Assembly (NCBI RefSeq): GCF_030929555.1
Contig: NZ_JAVFVT010000001.1
Location: forward strand, 124,001 to 188,000
Length of the DNA: 64,000 bases
Direction: 5' to 3'
Source of the DNA: Paenibacillus sp. LHD-117
GTDB taxonomy: Bacteria > Bacillota > Bacilli > Paenibacillales > Paenibacillaceae
Of this stretch, positions 45,301-54,989 are shown piece by piece. A program made the position numbers and the translations under genes. Positions within the stretch are counted from its first letter, which is position 1, and each line of letters opens with the position of its first letter. The notes below the pieces were generated by a model that saw nothing but the letters and a program-made list of their open reading frames with translations, did no database searches and was not told the DNA's origin.

Positions 45301-48300
45301 TAACGGTTCGGGCTGGGATTCGTACCGCGCGATCGCGGATTTGTCTGCGCCGGCATCCGGCCTTGCGAATACGGAATGGCGCGACGACCGGATCGGAACG
45401 TCGACGGGCAGCGCGACGGCGGGCGGATCGTCCGTAGCGATCCAGTCCGCGAACGGCACGGGATTCGGCAGCGGCGACGATTATAACCTCTATCAGCGAG
45501 ACATTAACGATTCGCTGCATTTCGTCAGCAAGACTGCGGCCGGCAGCAGCATGATCAGCGCGAGAATCGATACCGCTTCCGGCGAAGCGAGCGGCGTCAT
45601 GCTGCGGGATCGGCTCACTCCGGACAAAGCGCGCTACATCTATTTCGGCGCGGACGAGAACGGCGATCTGGTGCTGCAGAACCGGACGCGCGTATCGATC
45701 ATCCAATGGTCGAACAAGGTCGCGAGTCCGAAGAAGACGGAGATCGAACGCCTTACCGCCGCGGAATACCCGTACGTCAAGCTGATGCGCGACCATGATT
45801 CGCAGACGGTGTACGCATTCGCGTCTAAGGATGGAACCGATTGGCGTTATGTCGCGAAGATGTCGACTTTGCTCCCGTACGGGTATTATGCCGGCGTTGC
45901 TTCGTCGGATTCGGCCGTGTTCAACGAGGTTTCCATAACGGAGACGCGTCAGGGCAGCTTAACGCCGTTCGTGGCGAAGGAACAGGACCAGGCAACGCTC
46001 TATTGGAACAAACCGAAGCAGGCGTCCTGGTTCCACGTATACCGAACCACCGATGAAGCGGCGGGATTCGCCGATCCGGAACTTACGCCGGGCTCCGCGG
46101 AGCCGGTGGACGGTTCGCCATGGGAGCTCGTTCTAACAAGCGCGCGAGCCACCTCTTACGAGGAGCGGGGTCTAAGGTACGGCAGCGTGTTCTACAAAAT
46201 ATTGCCGGTTCACGGAGACGGAACGCCTCAGCCGTTCTATGGCGCGTCGATAGCGGCGGATTCGATCGATGCGGTGCTGGAAACCGCGGAGAACTTGCCG
46301 TCCGCCGATTATACGAAAGCCAGTTACTACCTGTACCGACAGGAGCTGGCGCGGATCCGAGACGCTAAGGATGAAGCGGGAGCGGATCTTGAGGCTTTGA
46401 TTGAGCAGATCTACGACGCCGACGAAATGCTCGTATCCGTCCGGACGCTCCTGGCAAAAATCGAGATGGAGCCATCCATGGCAAAGGCATCCGAAAAATA
46501 TTGGGGCAACGACAACATTGGGGAAGAGCAGAATGCCTGGTACCTGTTCGACGAAAACCCGAACACCATCGCGCATACGAGATCGGCCGTGAGCTGGGTC
46601 GATGTCGATTATGGCGAGGGGAACGGGAAGGCGATCGATACGATCCGCTACCTGCCGCGGAGAACACATGTGAACCGCGTGAACGGCACCGTCTTCCAAG
46701 GCTCGAACGACAAGCAGAATTGGACGGAGCTTTATACGATCCCTTCAACTTCGGTGTATCAATGGTACTCGGCTTCCAGCGCGAATGGGGCGCCATACCG
46801 GTACATCCGAATCTATGACGGACATAACGGCTTCGTTAATTTCGAGGAAATCGAGTTCTACGAGATGCCCGAGGACAGAACCCTGCTTCTTTATTGGCTG
46901 AATGAAGCCGAAAACGTGGTCTCCGAGCATTATACAGAAGAAAGCCTGCAGCTGCTGGAGCAGACGGTTGCAAGCGCGGAGACGGTTCATGAGAGGGAGG
47001 ACGCTACGCAATACGAAATCGACGAGGCGGCAGAGGCGCTGCGGGAAGCGGTTCAAGGGCTTGAATACGCGGACGGCATCCCGGTATTGGCGCCGATCGG
47101 CGACAAAACGGCGATCGCGGGGAATGAGCTGGGCTTTACGGTACGGGAGGAAACGGAGCAGCCCGGTGCGGTCATCGGCGTCGCCGGATTGCCGGAAGAA
47201 GCAGCCTTCGATGCCGAGACAGGCGTATTCACCTGGACGCCGGCACTCTCGCAAGGCGGCGTTCATACGATCGTGTTCACGGTGACGGCGGGCAATGCTT
47301 CGACATCGAGAACGGTCGCGATCACGGTCAAAGGAGAGCCTTCGTTCCCGCCCGTCGGTACGGTGACGGCAGAGGCGAAGAAGGAGCTTGTGTATGATCT
47401 GGCTGCTTCCGATCCTACGGGAGAGCCGCTGACGTATAGCGCCGGCGAGTTGCCGGAAGGCGCGGCGTTTATCGCCGGAAGCGGTCAGCTCCGGTGGACG
47501 CCGGATTATGACGATTACGGCAGCAACCCGATCGTGTTTACGGTCAGCAACGGCCGATTCTCGGTGAGCCGGACCATCGATTTTAATGTCACGCTATCCG
47601 TGCGGCAAGCGGCCGACTATACGAAGGGCAGCTACTATTTGTACGCGCGGGAAGTGGATCGGATTGTAGAGGAAATCGCGAAGCCGGAGGCCGACTTCGA
47701 CAAGCTGGTCGCCGAATTGGAGGCGGCGGAGGGGGGACTGGTTCGCAAGCCGCTCTCGCTGTATTCGTTCGAGAATAACGCCGACAATGCTTACGGCTCT
47801 ACGCACGGCGCTGTTACCGGCATCCCGGTATACGCGGAGGGCAAGACGGGGCAGGCGATCGACTTGAACGGCAGCAACCAGCACGTCACCTTGCCGGCAG
47901 GCCACGCTTTGTCCGGCTACGACGAGATGACGGTTGCGGCTTGGGTCAACTGGAGAGGCGGCAATCAATGGCAGCGGCTCTTCGATTTCGGAAACAACAC
48001 GAATCAATATTTATTCCTGTCGCCGAGATCGGGCAATAATACGCTGCGCTTCGCGATCAAAAACGGCGGAGCCGAGCAGCTTGTGCAAACCTCTCAGCTC
48101 GCCGCTAACGAGTGGGTGCATGTGGCGGTGACGCTCGGAGCCGGCAAGGCCAAGCTGTACGTCAACGGCGAGGAGAAGGCATCGGCTGCCATTACGCTGA
48201 AACCAAGCGATTTCAGGCCGTCCGTCTTGTATATCGGCAAGTCCATGTTCAACGATCCGTTGTTCAACGGGCAGGTGGATGAATTCCTTCTTTACAACAC

Positions 48301-49681
48301 CGCGTTAGGCGCGGAGGAAATAAGGGACATATACGCCGGCGAGCCGTCCTGGTTGGATACGAGCTTGCTGGACTACGCGCTGATTGAAGCGTCGGACGTT
48401 AATCAGGAGCTATATACGGCGGAAAGTTATGCCGCGCTTCAGCAAGCGGTTGCGGCTGCGCAGCAGCTGCCGGGCGAAGGGCAGACGTCGCAGACGCAAA
48501 TCGACGAAGCGGCGGAGGCTTTATTGGCCGCGCTTGATGGTCTGCAGCCGATCGGCACGAACGAGCCGATGGCAGCAGTAATTGAAGGTACGGATATAGC
48601 GTCGGCGAACGGGCCTGTAGAACTGACGATTGGCCTAAGCGACGGAGACATCACGCCGTTCACGGTGCTGGATCTCATCATCCAATACGATCCGGATCGT
48701 CTGGCATTTCCGACTCGGCTTGGCGAGGAAGGGCAGCAGTTCCTGGCCGAAGAAGCGCTCGAGACGCTGAGGGAGAGCTTCCAGCCGATCGGCGCGATCA
48801 AGCCGGAGCAAGGACGGATTCGCATTACCGGCTTCGCGACCGAAAATATAACCGATTCCGGCGATTTGTTCCTGCTTCGCGGCATGGTGAAGGGGGACGC
48901 GCCGTCCGGCGCAACCGTTGTTTCCTTAAGCGACTTCAGCGTGGCGCATGACGGAGAGGCATTCGAAGTGGATACAAGCGCCGCATCGATGACGCTGCAA
49001 GTACACCTGGCCGATAAGACCGCGCTGCGCGAACGGATCGAGCAAGCGGAACAACTGGCAAGCAGCGCCGTGCCGGGCTCCGCTCCGGGGCAATATCCGC
49101 AGCCGGCGATCGCAAGGCTTAACGAAGCAATTGCTGCAGCCGAAGCCGTCCTCGTCGAAAACGGGGCAACGGCAGAGATGGTATCCGCCGCGGCTCAGTC
49201 GCTGCAAGCCGCAATTACCGCGTTCCTGCAGTCTGCTATTCCGACGACGACCGATCCGCTCGACAAAGCGGAATTAAACGCGGCGATCGCCGAAGCGGAG
49301 TCGGTCTACGCAAGCACGAAAGGCGGGAACAAGGTCGGCCAGTATCCGGAAGCCGACCGGGCGGCTCTGCGGACCGCCGTCGATGCGGCTGTTCAATCCG
49401 GGAATACCGCAGCCAGCCAATCCGCGATCGATCAGGCAGCCGAGACGTTGCGCTTGCAGCTGGCGCAGTACCGGCAGAAGATCGTTACGCTCGTGCCGGG
49501 ACAGTCCGGTGTTACGATTCGCGATCTGTCCATCGTTGCCAGGTATATGGGAACGAAGCTCGGCGAAGCCGGTTGGAACGAAATCGAGAAAGCCGATGTT
49601 CTGGGTACGGAAGAAATCGATATCCGAACGTTGGCGGCCATCGCGCGAATGATTTTGGAAGATTGGCTGGAAGGGAACTAA
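42305..49681 (+). CDS. giant secreted protein, unknown N-terminal module, cohesin and dockerin
   Basis: A 2458-residue secreted protein. Signal peptide (about 1-40). Residues about 45-930 match no family I recognise: beta-sandwich, a long helical region with GGHQGDWGGYYGALGEALY and YEGAWEAHEGLRLIGSG, then another beta region; this is the plan of many polysaccharide lyases and alpha/alpha-toroid enzymes. Then: FN3 (about 926-1010), concanavalin-like (about 1012-1217), FN3-like, F5/8C discoidin (about 1386-1522), FIVAR, two He_PIG/cadherin-like Ig domains (about 1594-1765), LamG (about 1815-2015), FIVAR, cohesin (about 2088-2236), two FIVAR and a dockerin-like end (about 2397-2458, VTIRDLSIVARYMG and IDIRTLAAIARMIL). 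Dockerin calcium ligands are largely missing. ATG follows AGGGAGGAC. It lies 18 bases after the cohesin-SLH anchor, its likely docking partner. Confidence 0.8.
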   Translation: MQSEWTKKFGTLRKSCILLLIAAMLLPAFGPSSGEAVYAAEEQEETGIMDQIVFGSATSESGHNFRGEFTSTIAGLLGEPARISNPRVPASGAGGDLTFTMEVDPYLRNYFTVKFSGEETSTVSMVNIGGEQIGYISYGDYESIGKGWTLPNRFFYHTIMLPLESTAGKETVEITIRSINPYGNMTASTRGYYNAYTHTQAYIDVEGERQGNKFKPQQNADTMLAPDLSAEEKQARVDGYMQELVKRFNSLSSSVDVGAGNKLSIIRYQDDLKFYASALKYDWSPAQTAEQKKAALQRIFKTIDNHVKDYYGNTRLVLRGGHQGDWGGYYGALGEALYIVENLIKDESIYGESAFNAFLDQPFVTGTVESENALAGVDWTGGELTRREAWERALKANFDFARARLSYIYNQVYYTYEGAWEAHEGLRLIGSGFYEGKERSQRILLEALGIEPFLGEEVLVGPNGEELDLYHSLFYHDGSAVFTDDFAQIVGKGLAKSKLDPEGRLVRRLPYGEHYTGLTEAGLTRENGYVANYGEAANYLLSYFYKTLDHPGDEEMNDDILKAALKSIHARGFVRTSSLDESGRRVMRAEQVTDERNPALIGFAAYGARIGSGMGLQFASLEMEMAQNEQRYGGEEWAEYWQYAREAVGFVQQQLADRQLLQLNDFGTKGTMSTPDYRLAETYRYVTEERADYDRFGGSAMAGVVLPQTDFDYYKPEELSALGVDPSEYEQFAWADIDNMYVSVKDGDLRMLGSLFYRNRGMAANGRLHVITDEYDHIVQIATNNRFRYEDYYLREGTINWDFQSDREDVWSGAPQALAGEALPSSYQPGVGTVTRDNFETDHPYAGYPELQTSRYGSYYIVFNTTRAEYGNEMTFDVELPADYSGSTVLDLITGASVPVVHGKVTVAPKSAMVLKLATDIELAPKPFHVDFVHALAGNDYVGLSWKTTSGGESYTIKRSESEEGPYETIVEGVTGNFYKDTEARNGRAYYFKVSAVNANGSGWDSYRAIADLSAPASGLANTEWRDDRIGTSTGSATAGGSSVAIQSANGTGFGSGDDYNLYQRDINDSLHFVSKTAAGSSMISARIDTASGEASGVMLRDRLTPDKARYIYFGADENGDLVLQNRTRVSIIQWSNKVASPKKTEIERLTAAEYPYVKLMRDHDSQTVYAFASKDGTDWRYVAKMSTLLPYGYYAGVASSDSAVFNEVSITETRQGSLTPFVAKEQDQATLYWNKPKQASWFHVYRTTDEAAGFADPELTPGSAEPVDGSPWELVLTSARATSYEERGLRYGSVFYKILPVHGDGTPQPFYGASIAADSIDAVLETAENLPSADYTKASYYLYRQELARIRDAKDEAGADLEALIEQIYDADEMLVSVRTLLAKIEMEPSMAKASEKYWGNDNIGEEQNAWYLFDENPNTIAHTRSAVSWVDVDYGEGNGKAIDTIRYLPRRTHVNRVNGTVFQGSNDKQNWTELYTIPSTSVYQWYSASSANGAPYRYIRIYDGHNGFVNFEEIEFYEMPEDRTLLLYWLNEAENVVSEHYTEESLQLLEQTVASAETVHEREDATQYEIDEAAEALREAVQGLEYADGIPVLAPIGDKTAIAGNELGFTVREETEQPGAVIGVAGLPEEAAFDAETGVFTWTPALSQGGVHTIVFTVTAGNASTSRTVAITVKGEPSFPPVGTVTAEAKKELVYDLAASDPTGEPLTYSAGELPEGAAFIAGSGQLRWTPDYDDYGSNPIVFTVSNGRFSVSRTIDFNVTLSVRQAADYTKGSYYLYAREVDRIVEEIAKPEADFDKLVAELEAAEGGLVRKPLSLYSFENNADNAYGSTHGAVTGIPVYAEGKTGQAIDLNGSNQHVTLPAGHALSGYDEMTVAAWVNWRGGNQWQRLFDFGNNTNQYLFLSPRSGNNTLRFAIKNGGAEQLVQTSQLAANEWVHVAVTLGAGKAKLYVNGEEKASAAITLKPSDFRPSVLYIGKSMFNDPLFNGQVDEFLLYNTALGAEEIRDIYAGEPSWLDTSLLDYALIEASDVNQELYTAESYAALQQAVAAAQQLPGEGQTSQTQIDEAAEALLAALDGLQPIGTNEPMAAVIEGTDIASANGPVELTIGLSDGDITPFTVLDLIIQYDPDRLAFPTRLGEEGQQFLAEEALETLRESFQPIGAIKPEQGRIRITGFATENITDSGDLFLLRGMVKGDAPSGATVVSLSDFSVAHDGEAFEVDTSAASMTLQVHLADKTALRERIEQAEQLASSAVPGSAPGQYPQPAIARLNEAIAAAEAVLVENGATAEMVSAAAQSLQAAITAFLQSAIPTTTDPLDKAELNAAIAEAESVYASTKGGNKVGQYPEADRAALRTAVDAAVQSGNTAASQSAIDQAAETLRLQLAQYRQKIVTLVPGQSGVTIRDLSIVARYMGTKLGEAGWNEIEKADVLGTEEIDIRTLAAIARMILEDWLEGN

Positions 49682-49805
49682 ATAGATTTACTGGTCTGGA
49701 GCAGAGGAGAGCCGTTTGGCTTTCCTCCTGCTTAGACTGTTCGGACGAGAAATGGAGGGACGGCATACTCAGTCATATTAATCATCGATTGGGAGGGATA
49801 TGAAG

Positions 49806-51887
49806 ATGAAAAAGAGAGTATGGACGATCACGATCGTGTTAAGCCTTTGGGTCAGCCTGCTGGGAGGCGTCGGCGAACAAAAAGCGGCTGCAGCCCCCGC
49901 GTTTGCTCATCCGGGTCTGCTGCATACGCAAGCCGATTTCGACCGGATGACGCAGATGGTAAACGCGGGCACACAGCCGTATTTGGACGGCTGGAACCAA
50001 TTGGTGAACAGCCCGCTTTCGCAATCCGGCTGGACGCCTCGCGCCACCGAGACGATTATCCGAGGCGGAACGGGTCAAAACTTCGCCTTGTTGTACATCG
50101 ACATCGCCCGCGCTTATCAGAACGCGCTGCGCTGGAAAATTAGCGGCAGCACGGCGCACGGCGACACGGCGCGCGATATTTTGAATGCCTGGTCGTCCAC
50201 GCTGACTACGATTACGGGCAATGCCGACCGTTATTTGGCCTCCGGGTTATACGGTTACCAAATGGCCAACGCGGCGGAAATCATGCGGGATTATCCCGGT
50301 TTCAACGTGGCCCAGATGCAGGATATGCTGCTGAACGTCTTCTACAAGCCGCTCAGCGAGCGGTTCCTCATCGGCAACGAGTTCGGCGGCGATCATAATG
50401 GCGCGTATATTCAGAATTACTGGGCGAATTGGGATCTCGCCAATATGGCGGCAACGGTGGCGATCGGCATCTTCTGCGACCGCCGCGACATTTACGACAT
50501 CGGTATCGAATACTTCAAGCATGGCGCGGGGAATGGATCGATCTACAACGCGATTCCGTTCCTGCATCCCGGCGGACTCGCCCAGTGGCAGGAATCGGGC
50601 CGCGATCAGGCGCATACGCAGCTTGGGGTCGGATTAATGGCCGTTATCGGCGAGATGGCTTGGAATCAAGGTGACGACCTGTACGGCTGGGCGAACAACC
50701 GGTTCATGCGCGCGGCCGAATACGTCGCCAAATACAACAACGGAGACGACAATGTACCCTTCGCTGCTTATGAATGGGGCAACGGTACGAACGGGGCCGT
50801 TCAGACGCAAACGGTCATCTCGAACGCCAGCCGCAACGAAATGCGCCCGATCTGGGAGATGATCTACAACCACTACGCCAATCGGAAAGGATTAGCGGTC
50901 CCGAATATCGCGGCCCGCGCCGGCTTAGGAAGACCCGAGGGCGGACCGAATCCGGCGTATGCTTCGTCCTTCGATCAGCTCGGCTTCGGAACGCTACTCT
51001 ACACGCGGCCTGCTGGAAGCGGCAGCACGGCGGCGCTGCACGGGGGCAACATTCCGGACGGCATCTACCGGTTCGCCGTGCGGCTTGACGGCAAGGCGAT
51101 GGAAGCGGCCGGCACATCGAACGGAGCCGACGTGCGGAAGTCGACTTATACAGGCGGCGCCAATCAGCAATGGATGGTTACCCATCTCGGCGGAGGCCAG
51201 TACAGCATCCGGAACGTGCAGAGCTGCCTGTACCTGGACGTGGCGAGCGGTTCCCTGGCTCACGGCGCCGGGTTCCAATTGTGGAGTGGCAACGGCGGGG
51301 ACAATCAGCGGTTTGCTTTTATTCCTACGGGAGAAGGCTACTTCCGAATGACGCCGGCGCATTCGAACAAACCGGCCGACGTGACGGGCGTCTCCACGGC
51401 GGAAGGCGTGCCGATCCAGCAGTGGCGCTATATACTCGGCAGCCATCAGCAATGGAGGCTGGAGCCGGTGTCGGTGAACGTTCGCCTGCAATCTCATAAC
51501 TTCACCGACCGTTACATCCGGCATGCCAACTACCGGGCGCGCATCGACGCCGCCGTTTCGCCCGTCGGGGATGCACAGTTTAAGCTTGTCCCCGGATTAA
51601 CCGATGCGAACGGCGTTTCGTTCGAATCAGTCAACTTCCCCGGCCGCTTCCTGCGCGTCCGTTCGAACGGCGAGGTATGGCTCGATCCGAATGACGGCAC
51701 GGCCGCATTCAAGAACGACGCGACGTTCCGCCGCGTAGCGGGACTAGCGGATCCGCAGAAGTCTTCTTATCAGATGTGGAGCGATGCCTCGCGTTACTTG
51801 AGGCACTCCAACTATTTGCTTTACGCCCAAGCCGGCTCCGGCGCGACGTTTAACGCCGATGCGACTTTTAAGGAAGTTGCTCCGTAA
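49806..51887 (+). CDS. secreted alginate-lyase-fold protein with RICIN and AbfB modules
   Basis: A 693-residue secreted protein. Of two adjacent start codons (49800, 49806) the second is preferred, being 8 bases from GGGAGGG. Signal peptide to about residue 30 (ending KAAAAP). Residues about 30-405 form an alginate-lyase superfamily alpha/alpha toroid (HPGLLHTQADFDRMTQMV, EFGGDHNGAYIQNYWANWDL, GRDQAHTQLGVGLMAVIGEMAW). A RICIN/CBM13 module follows (about 415-555, DGIYRFAVRLDGKAME, NQQWMVTHL) and an AbfB/CBM42 module ends it (about 558-693, LQSHNFTDRYIRHANY). AbfB binds arabinofuranose, so the substrate may be an arabinosylated polymer rather than alginate. It lacks SLH and dockerin and ends at a terminator. 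True bond specificity unknown. Confidence 0.8.
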   Translation: MKKRVWTITIVLSLWVSLLGGVGEQKAAAAPAFAHPGLLHTQADFDRMTQMVNAGTQPYLDGWNQLVNSPLSQSGWTPRATETIIRGGTGQNFALLYIDIARAYQNALRWKISGSTAHGDTARDILNAWSSTLTTITGNADRYLASGLYGYQMANAAEIMRDYPGFNVAQMQDMLLNVFYKPLSERFLIGNEFGGDHNGAYIQNYWANWDLANMAATVAIGIFCDRRDIYDIGIEYFKHGAGNGSIYNAIPFLHPGGLAQWQESGRDQAHTQLGVGLMAVIGEMAWNQGDDLYGWANNRFMRAAEYVAKYNNGDDNVPFAAYEWGNGTNGAVQTQTVISNASRNEMRPIWEMIYNHYANRKGLAVPNIAARAGLGRPEGGPNPAYASSFDQLGFGTLLYTRPAGSGSTAALHGGNIPDGIYRFAVRLDGKAMEAAGTSNGADVRKSTYTGGANQQWMVTHLGGGQYSIRNVQSCLYLDVASGSLAHGAGFQLWSGNGGDNQRFAFIPTGEGYFRMTPAHSNKPADVTGVSTAEGVPIQQWRYILGSHQQWRLEPVSVNVRLQSHNFTDRYIRHANYRARIDAAVSPVGDAQFKLVPGLTDANGVSFESVNFPGRFLRVRSNGEVWLDPNDGTAAFKNDATFRRVAGLADPQKSSYQMWSDASRYLRHSNYLLYAQAGSGATFNADATFKEVAP

Positions 51888-51899
51888 CGGTTAGAATTC

Positions 51900-51933
51900 A
51901 AGCGAGCTTCGAGCGCCGTCTCGGAGCTCGCTT
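51900..51933 (+). terminator. terminator ending the high-GC region
   Basis: A 14-base arm (51900-51913, aagcgagcttcgag) pairs with 51920-51933 apart from one G-U, loop cgccgt, followed by tctctta. Confidence 0.75.
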
Positions 51934-51940
51934 TCTCTTA

Positions 51941-51985
51941 TTGAATGACCGTGAGAAGGAAGTCGTTCATTGGCGCTTCGGGCTA
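51941..51985 (+). pseudogene. sigK: 45-base sigK scrap
   Basis: Matches 23991-24035 of the large sigK remnant at 37 of 45 positions without gaps, including exact runs gagaaggaagt and ggcgcttcgggct. It codes the [14 protein letters not shown] part of region 4 but carries small indels that break the frame. Same orientation as the other remnants. Confidence 0.7.
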
Positions 51986-51988
51986 ACA

Positions 51989-52002
51989 AAAAAGCGCTTG
52001 CA
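51989..52002 (-). promoter_or_regulatory. cre-like box before the third GH51
   Basis: On the minus strand TGCAAGCGCTTTTT shares the AAGCGCTT core with strong cre sites but deviates at two consensus positions. Confidence 0.4.
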
Positions 52003-52021
52003 CGAAAAAGTGATTCTATGA

Positions 52022-53569
<1,548 letters not shown>

Positions 53570-53572
<3 letters not shown>

Positions 53573-53579
53573 ACGTTTA
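53570..53579. promoter_or_regulatory. TAAACGTTTA operator-like palindrome 2
   Basis: The motif overlaps the stop codons of the convergent GH51 and AraC genes. With its position inside gene ends, its regulatory role is doubtful. Confidence 0.3.
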
Positions 53580-54455
53580 ATTCTTTTTTCGAAAGGTTGC
53601 TGGAGAAATTCCTTGTTTATTGGTGAATACGGAGGAGAAGTATGCAGGAGTGCTAAATCCTAATTCATCAGCTATTCGAGCAATCGACCAGTCCGTTTGA
53701 ATAAGCAGTTTTTTTGCTTGCTCTATCCGATATTGCATTAAGTAATCAATTGGGGTTACGCCATAGACTTTTAGCATGCATTTGGCTAAGTAGTTAGGAT
53801 GGTAATTAAATTCGTCCTTTAACATGGAATTCGTAATTTTTGAGGTGTAGTTTTGACGAATAAACAATTCAATTTTTTCGGCAAGATGTATGGCGGAGGA
53901 ATTGATTGAAATCGCTGAATCATGGGTTATATTTTGCATGAAAGTTTGGAAGGCCGTTTGTTTCCTCCAATTACGAAGCGAGCGGGTATCATTATCGAAA
54001 GAATAAAATGTAAGTAGATCGTTCATTGATTTACTAGACAGCTTTAATTTCTTGGGTATAAAGATCGAGCTTACCTCGCAATGGTTGAGGTAAGCTTTCT
54101 GTTTATGTTTTTCAAACAAAGAAAATTGGTTTTCATAGCACTCGTTCATATTCTGCATTTCATCCCAGGCGCCAAAGGTTTGAAAATGAATCCACGTAAT
54201 TTCCGTTTCTTCTTCACATGGGGTAGTACCATAATGATTCGCATCGGGTCTTAAAATAATGGCTTCATCATTGTGGATGATCCACTCATAATCATTTTCT
54301 CTTATGTACAACTTTCCCCTGGTGACGATAATAATATCGAATACATTAATCGAATTACGGCTTACATGACGTTCCCCGGGCAAGAAGGTATGTTTCCCGC
54401 TGTCAATAAAATAAGGAATAGGCGGGGTTACAAAGTGCATGATTAAATCAGACAT
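53577..54455 (-). CDS. AraC family transcriptional regulator
   Basis: A 292-residue regulator when started at ATG 54455, which lies 8 bases after GAGGG on the minus strand; a GTG at 54470 would overlap that ribosome site. N-terminal cupin-like domain (RHVSRNSINVFDIIIVTRG, PDANHYGTTP) and C-terminal helix-turn-helix pair (YHPNYLAKCMLKVYG and IARIADELGFSTPAYFSSVF, ending ISPATFRKK). Low GC like the convergent GH51. It is divergent from the transporter operon at 54990 across about 530 bases and probably controls it; the sensed sugar is unknown. Confidence 0.85.
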   Translation of the reverse strand: MSDLIMHFVTPPIPYFIDSGKHTFLPGERHVSRNSINVFDIIIVTRGKLYIRENDYEWIIHNDEAIILRPDANHYGTTPCEEETEITWIHFQTFGAWDEMQNMNECYENQFSLFEKHKQKAYLNHCEVSSIFIPKKLKLSSKSMNDLLTFYSFDNDTRSLRNWRKQTAFQTFMQNITHDSAISINSSAIHLAEKIELFIRQNYTSKITNSMLKDEFNYHPNYLAKCMLKVYGVTPIDYLMQYRIEQAKKLLIQTDWSIARIADELGFSTPAYFSSVFTNKQGISPATFRKKN

Positions 54456-54536
54456 GATTAGATCCCTCACTTTACGCTGTCATCATTCACTTTCATTTTG
54501 GTTAAAGGTGAAATAACATAAGAGAGAAATAGAATC

Positions 54537-54546
54537 TAAACGTTTT
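54537..54546. promoter_or_regulatory. TAAACGTTTT operator-like site 3
   Basis: One change from the palindrome TAAACGTTTA, located about 80 bases upstream of the AraC start codon, where it could control that gene. Confidence 0.4.
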
Positions 54547-54781
54547 TCTTAACGGAATCTATTATTTGTGAAAGCGTGGGATAGTAGAGCAAAACAGAAA
54601 CTTTTGTATCAAAATAACACATTTCTTACTAATTTTCAAACAAAAAGAAAAGGGTTGAAATTTCGTAAATATAGGTTGAAATATTCGTTTTTCAATGTAA
54701 ATTATGAGTGCTACAATGAAGTAAGCGGTTTCCTTAAGTTTAAGCAGAGTTCTCATCATCCAATTTACTTGGGCATTTTGC

Positions 54782-54791
54782 TAAACGATTA
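54782..54791. promoter_or_regulatory. TAAACGATTA operator-like site 4
   Basis: One change from TAAACGTTTA. It lies 114 bases upstream of site 5, in the promoter region of the transporter operon. Confidence 0.35.
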
Positions 54792-54883
54792 ACTTTCGCG
54801 AATAATGCCCTACTAGGGAGGAACGCTTGTAACTAGTTGAAAAAGTCCGGTTCGTTTGAAGATTGCTAAAGGCAAAGCATTGT

Positions 54884-54905
54884 TAAAATTGTTGCTAAAC
54901 GTTTA
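54884..54905 (+). promoter_or_regulatory. promoter and operator of the second transporter operon
   Basis: An extended -10 (TGTTAAAAT, hexamer 54884-54889) is followed at once by the perfect palindrome TAAACGTTTA (54896-54905), about where transcription would start, a typical repressor position. The -35 is weak. Confidence 0.5.
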
Positions 54906-54989
54906 ACTAATGATCTTGGATTTTTGAGTGATGGAGTTGAACGGTTAGACATATTAACGAAATCAAATTTTGAAGGGAGAGCGGGGGCA

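Larger units (their letters stand above)
54456..54989. other. AT-rich intergenic region with three operator-like motifs
   Basis: About 530 bases between the AraC gene and the transporter operon. It contains TAAACGTTTT at 54537, TAAACGATTA at 54782 and TAAACGTTTA at 54896, and a -10 at 54884. Short open frames in it have no ribosome site or family match and are not called. Confidence 0.6.

Noticed and set aside
49690-49735. Imperfect hairpin after the 2458-residue protein gene
   Set aside because: The stem (around gagcagaggagagcc and ggctttcctcctgctt) is imperfect and lacks a T-run, so it was not called a terminator.
54568-54792. 74-codon plus-strand frame in the AT-rich intergenic region
   Set aside because: No ribosome site, no recognisable motif, and it covers an operator-like site; more likely non-coding.
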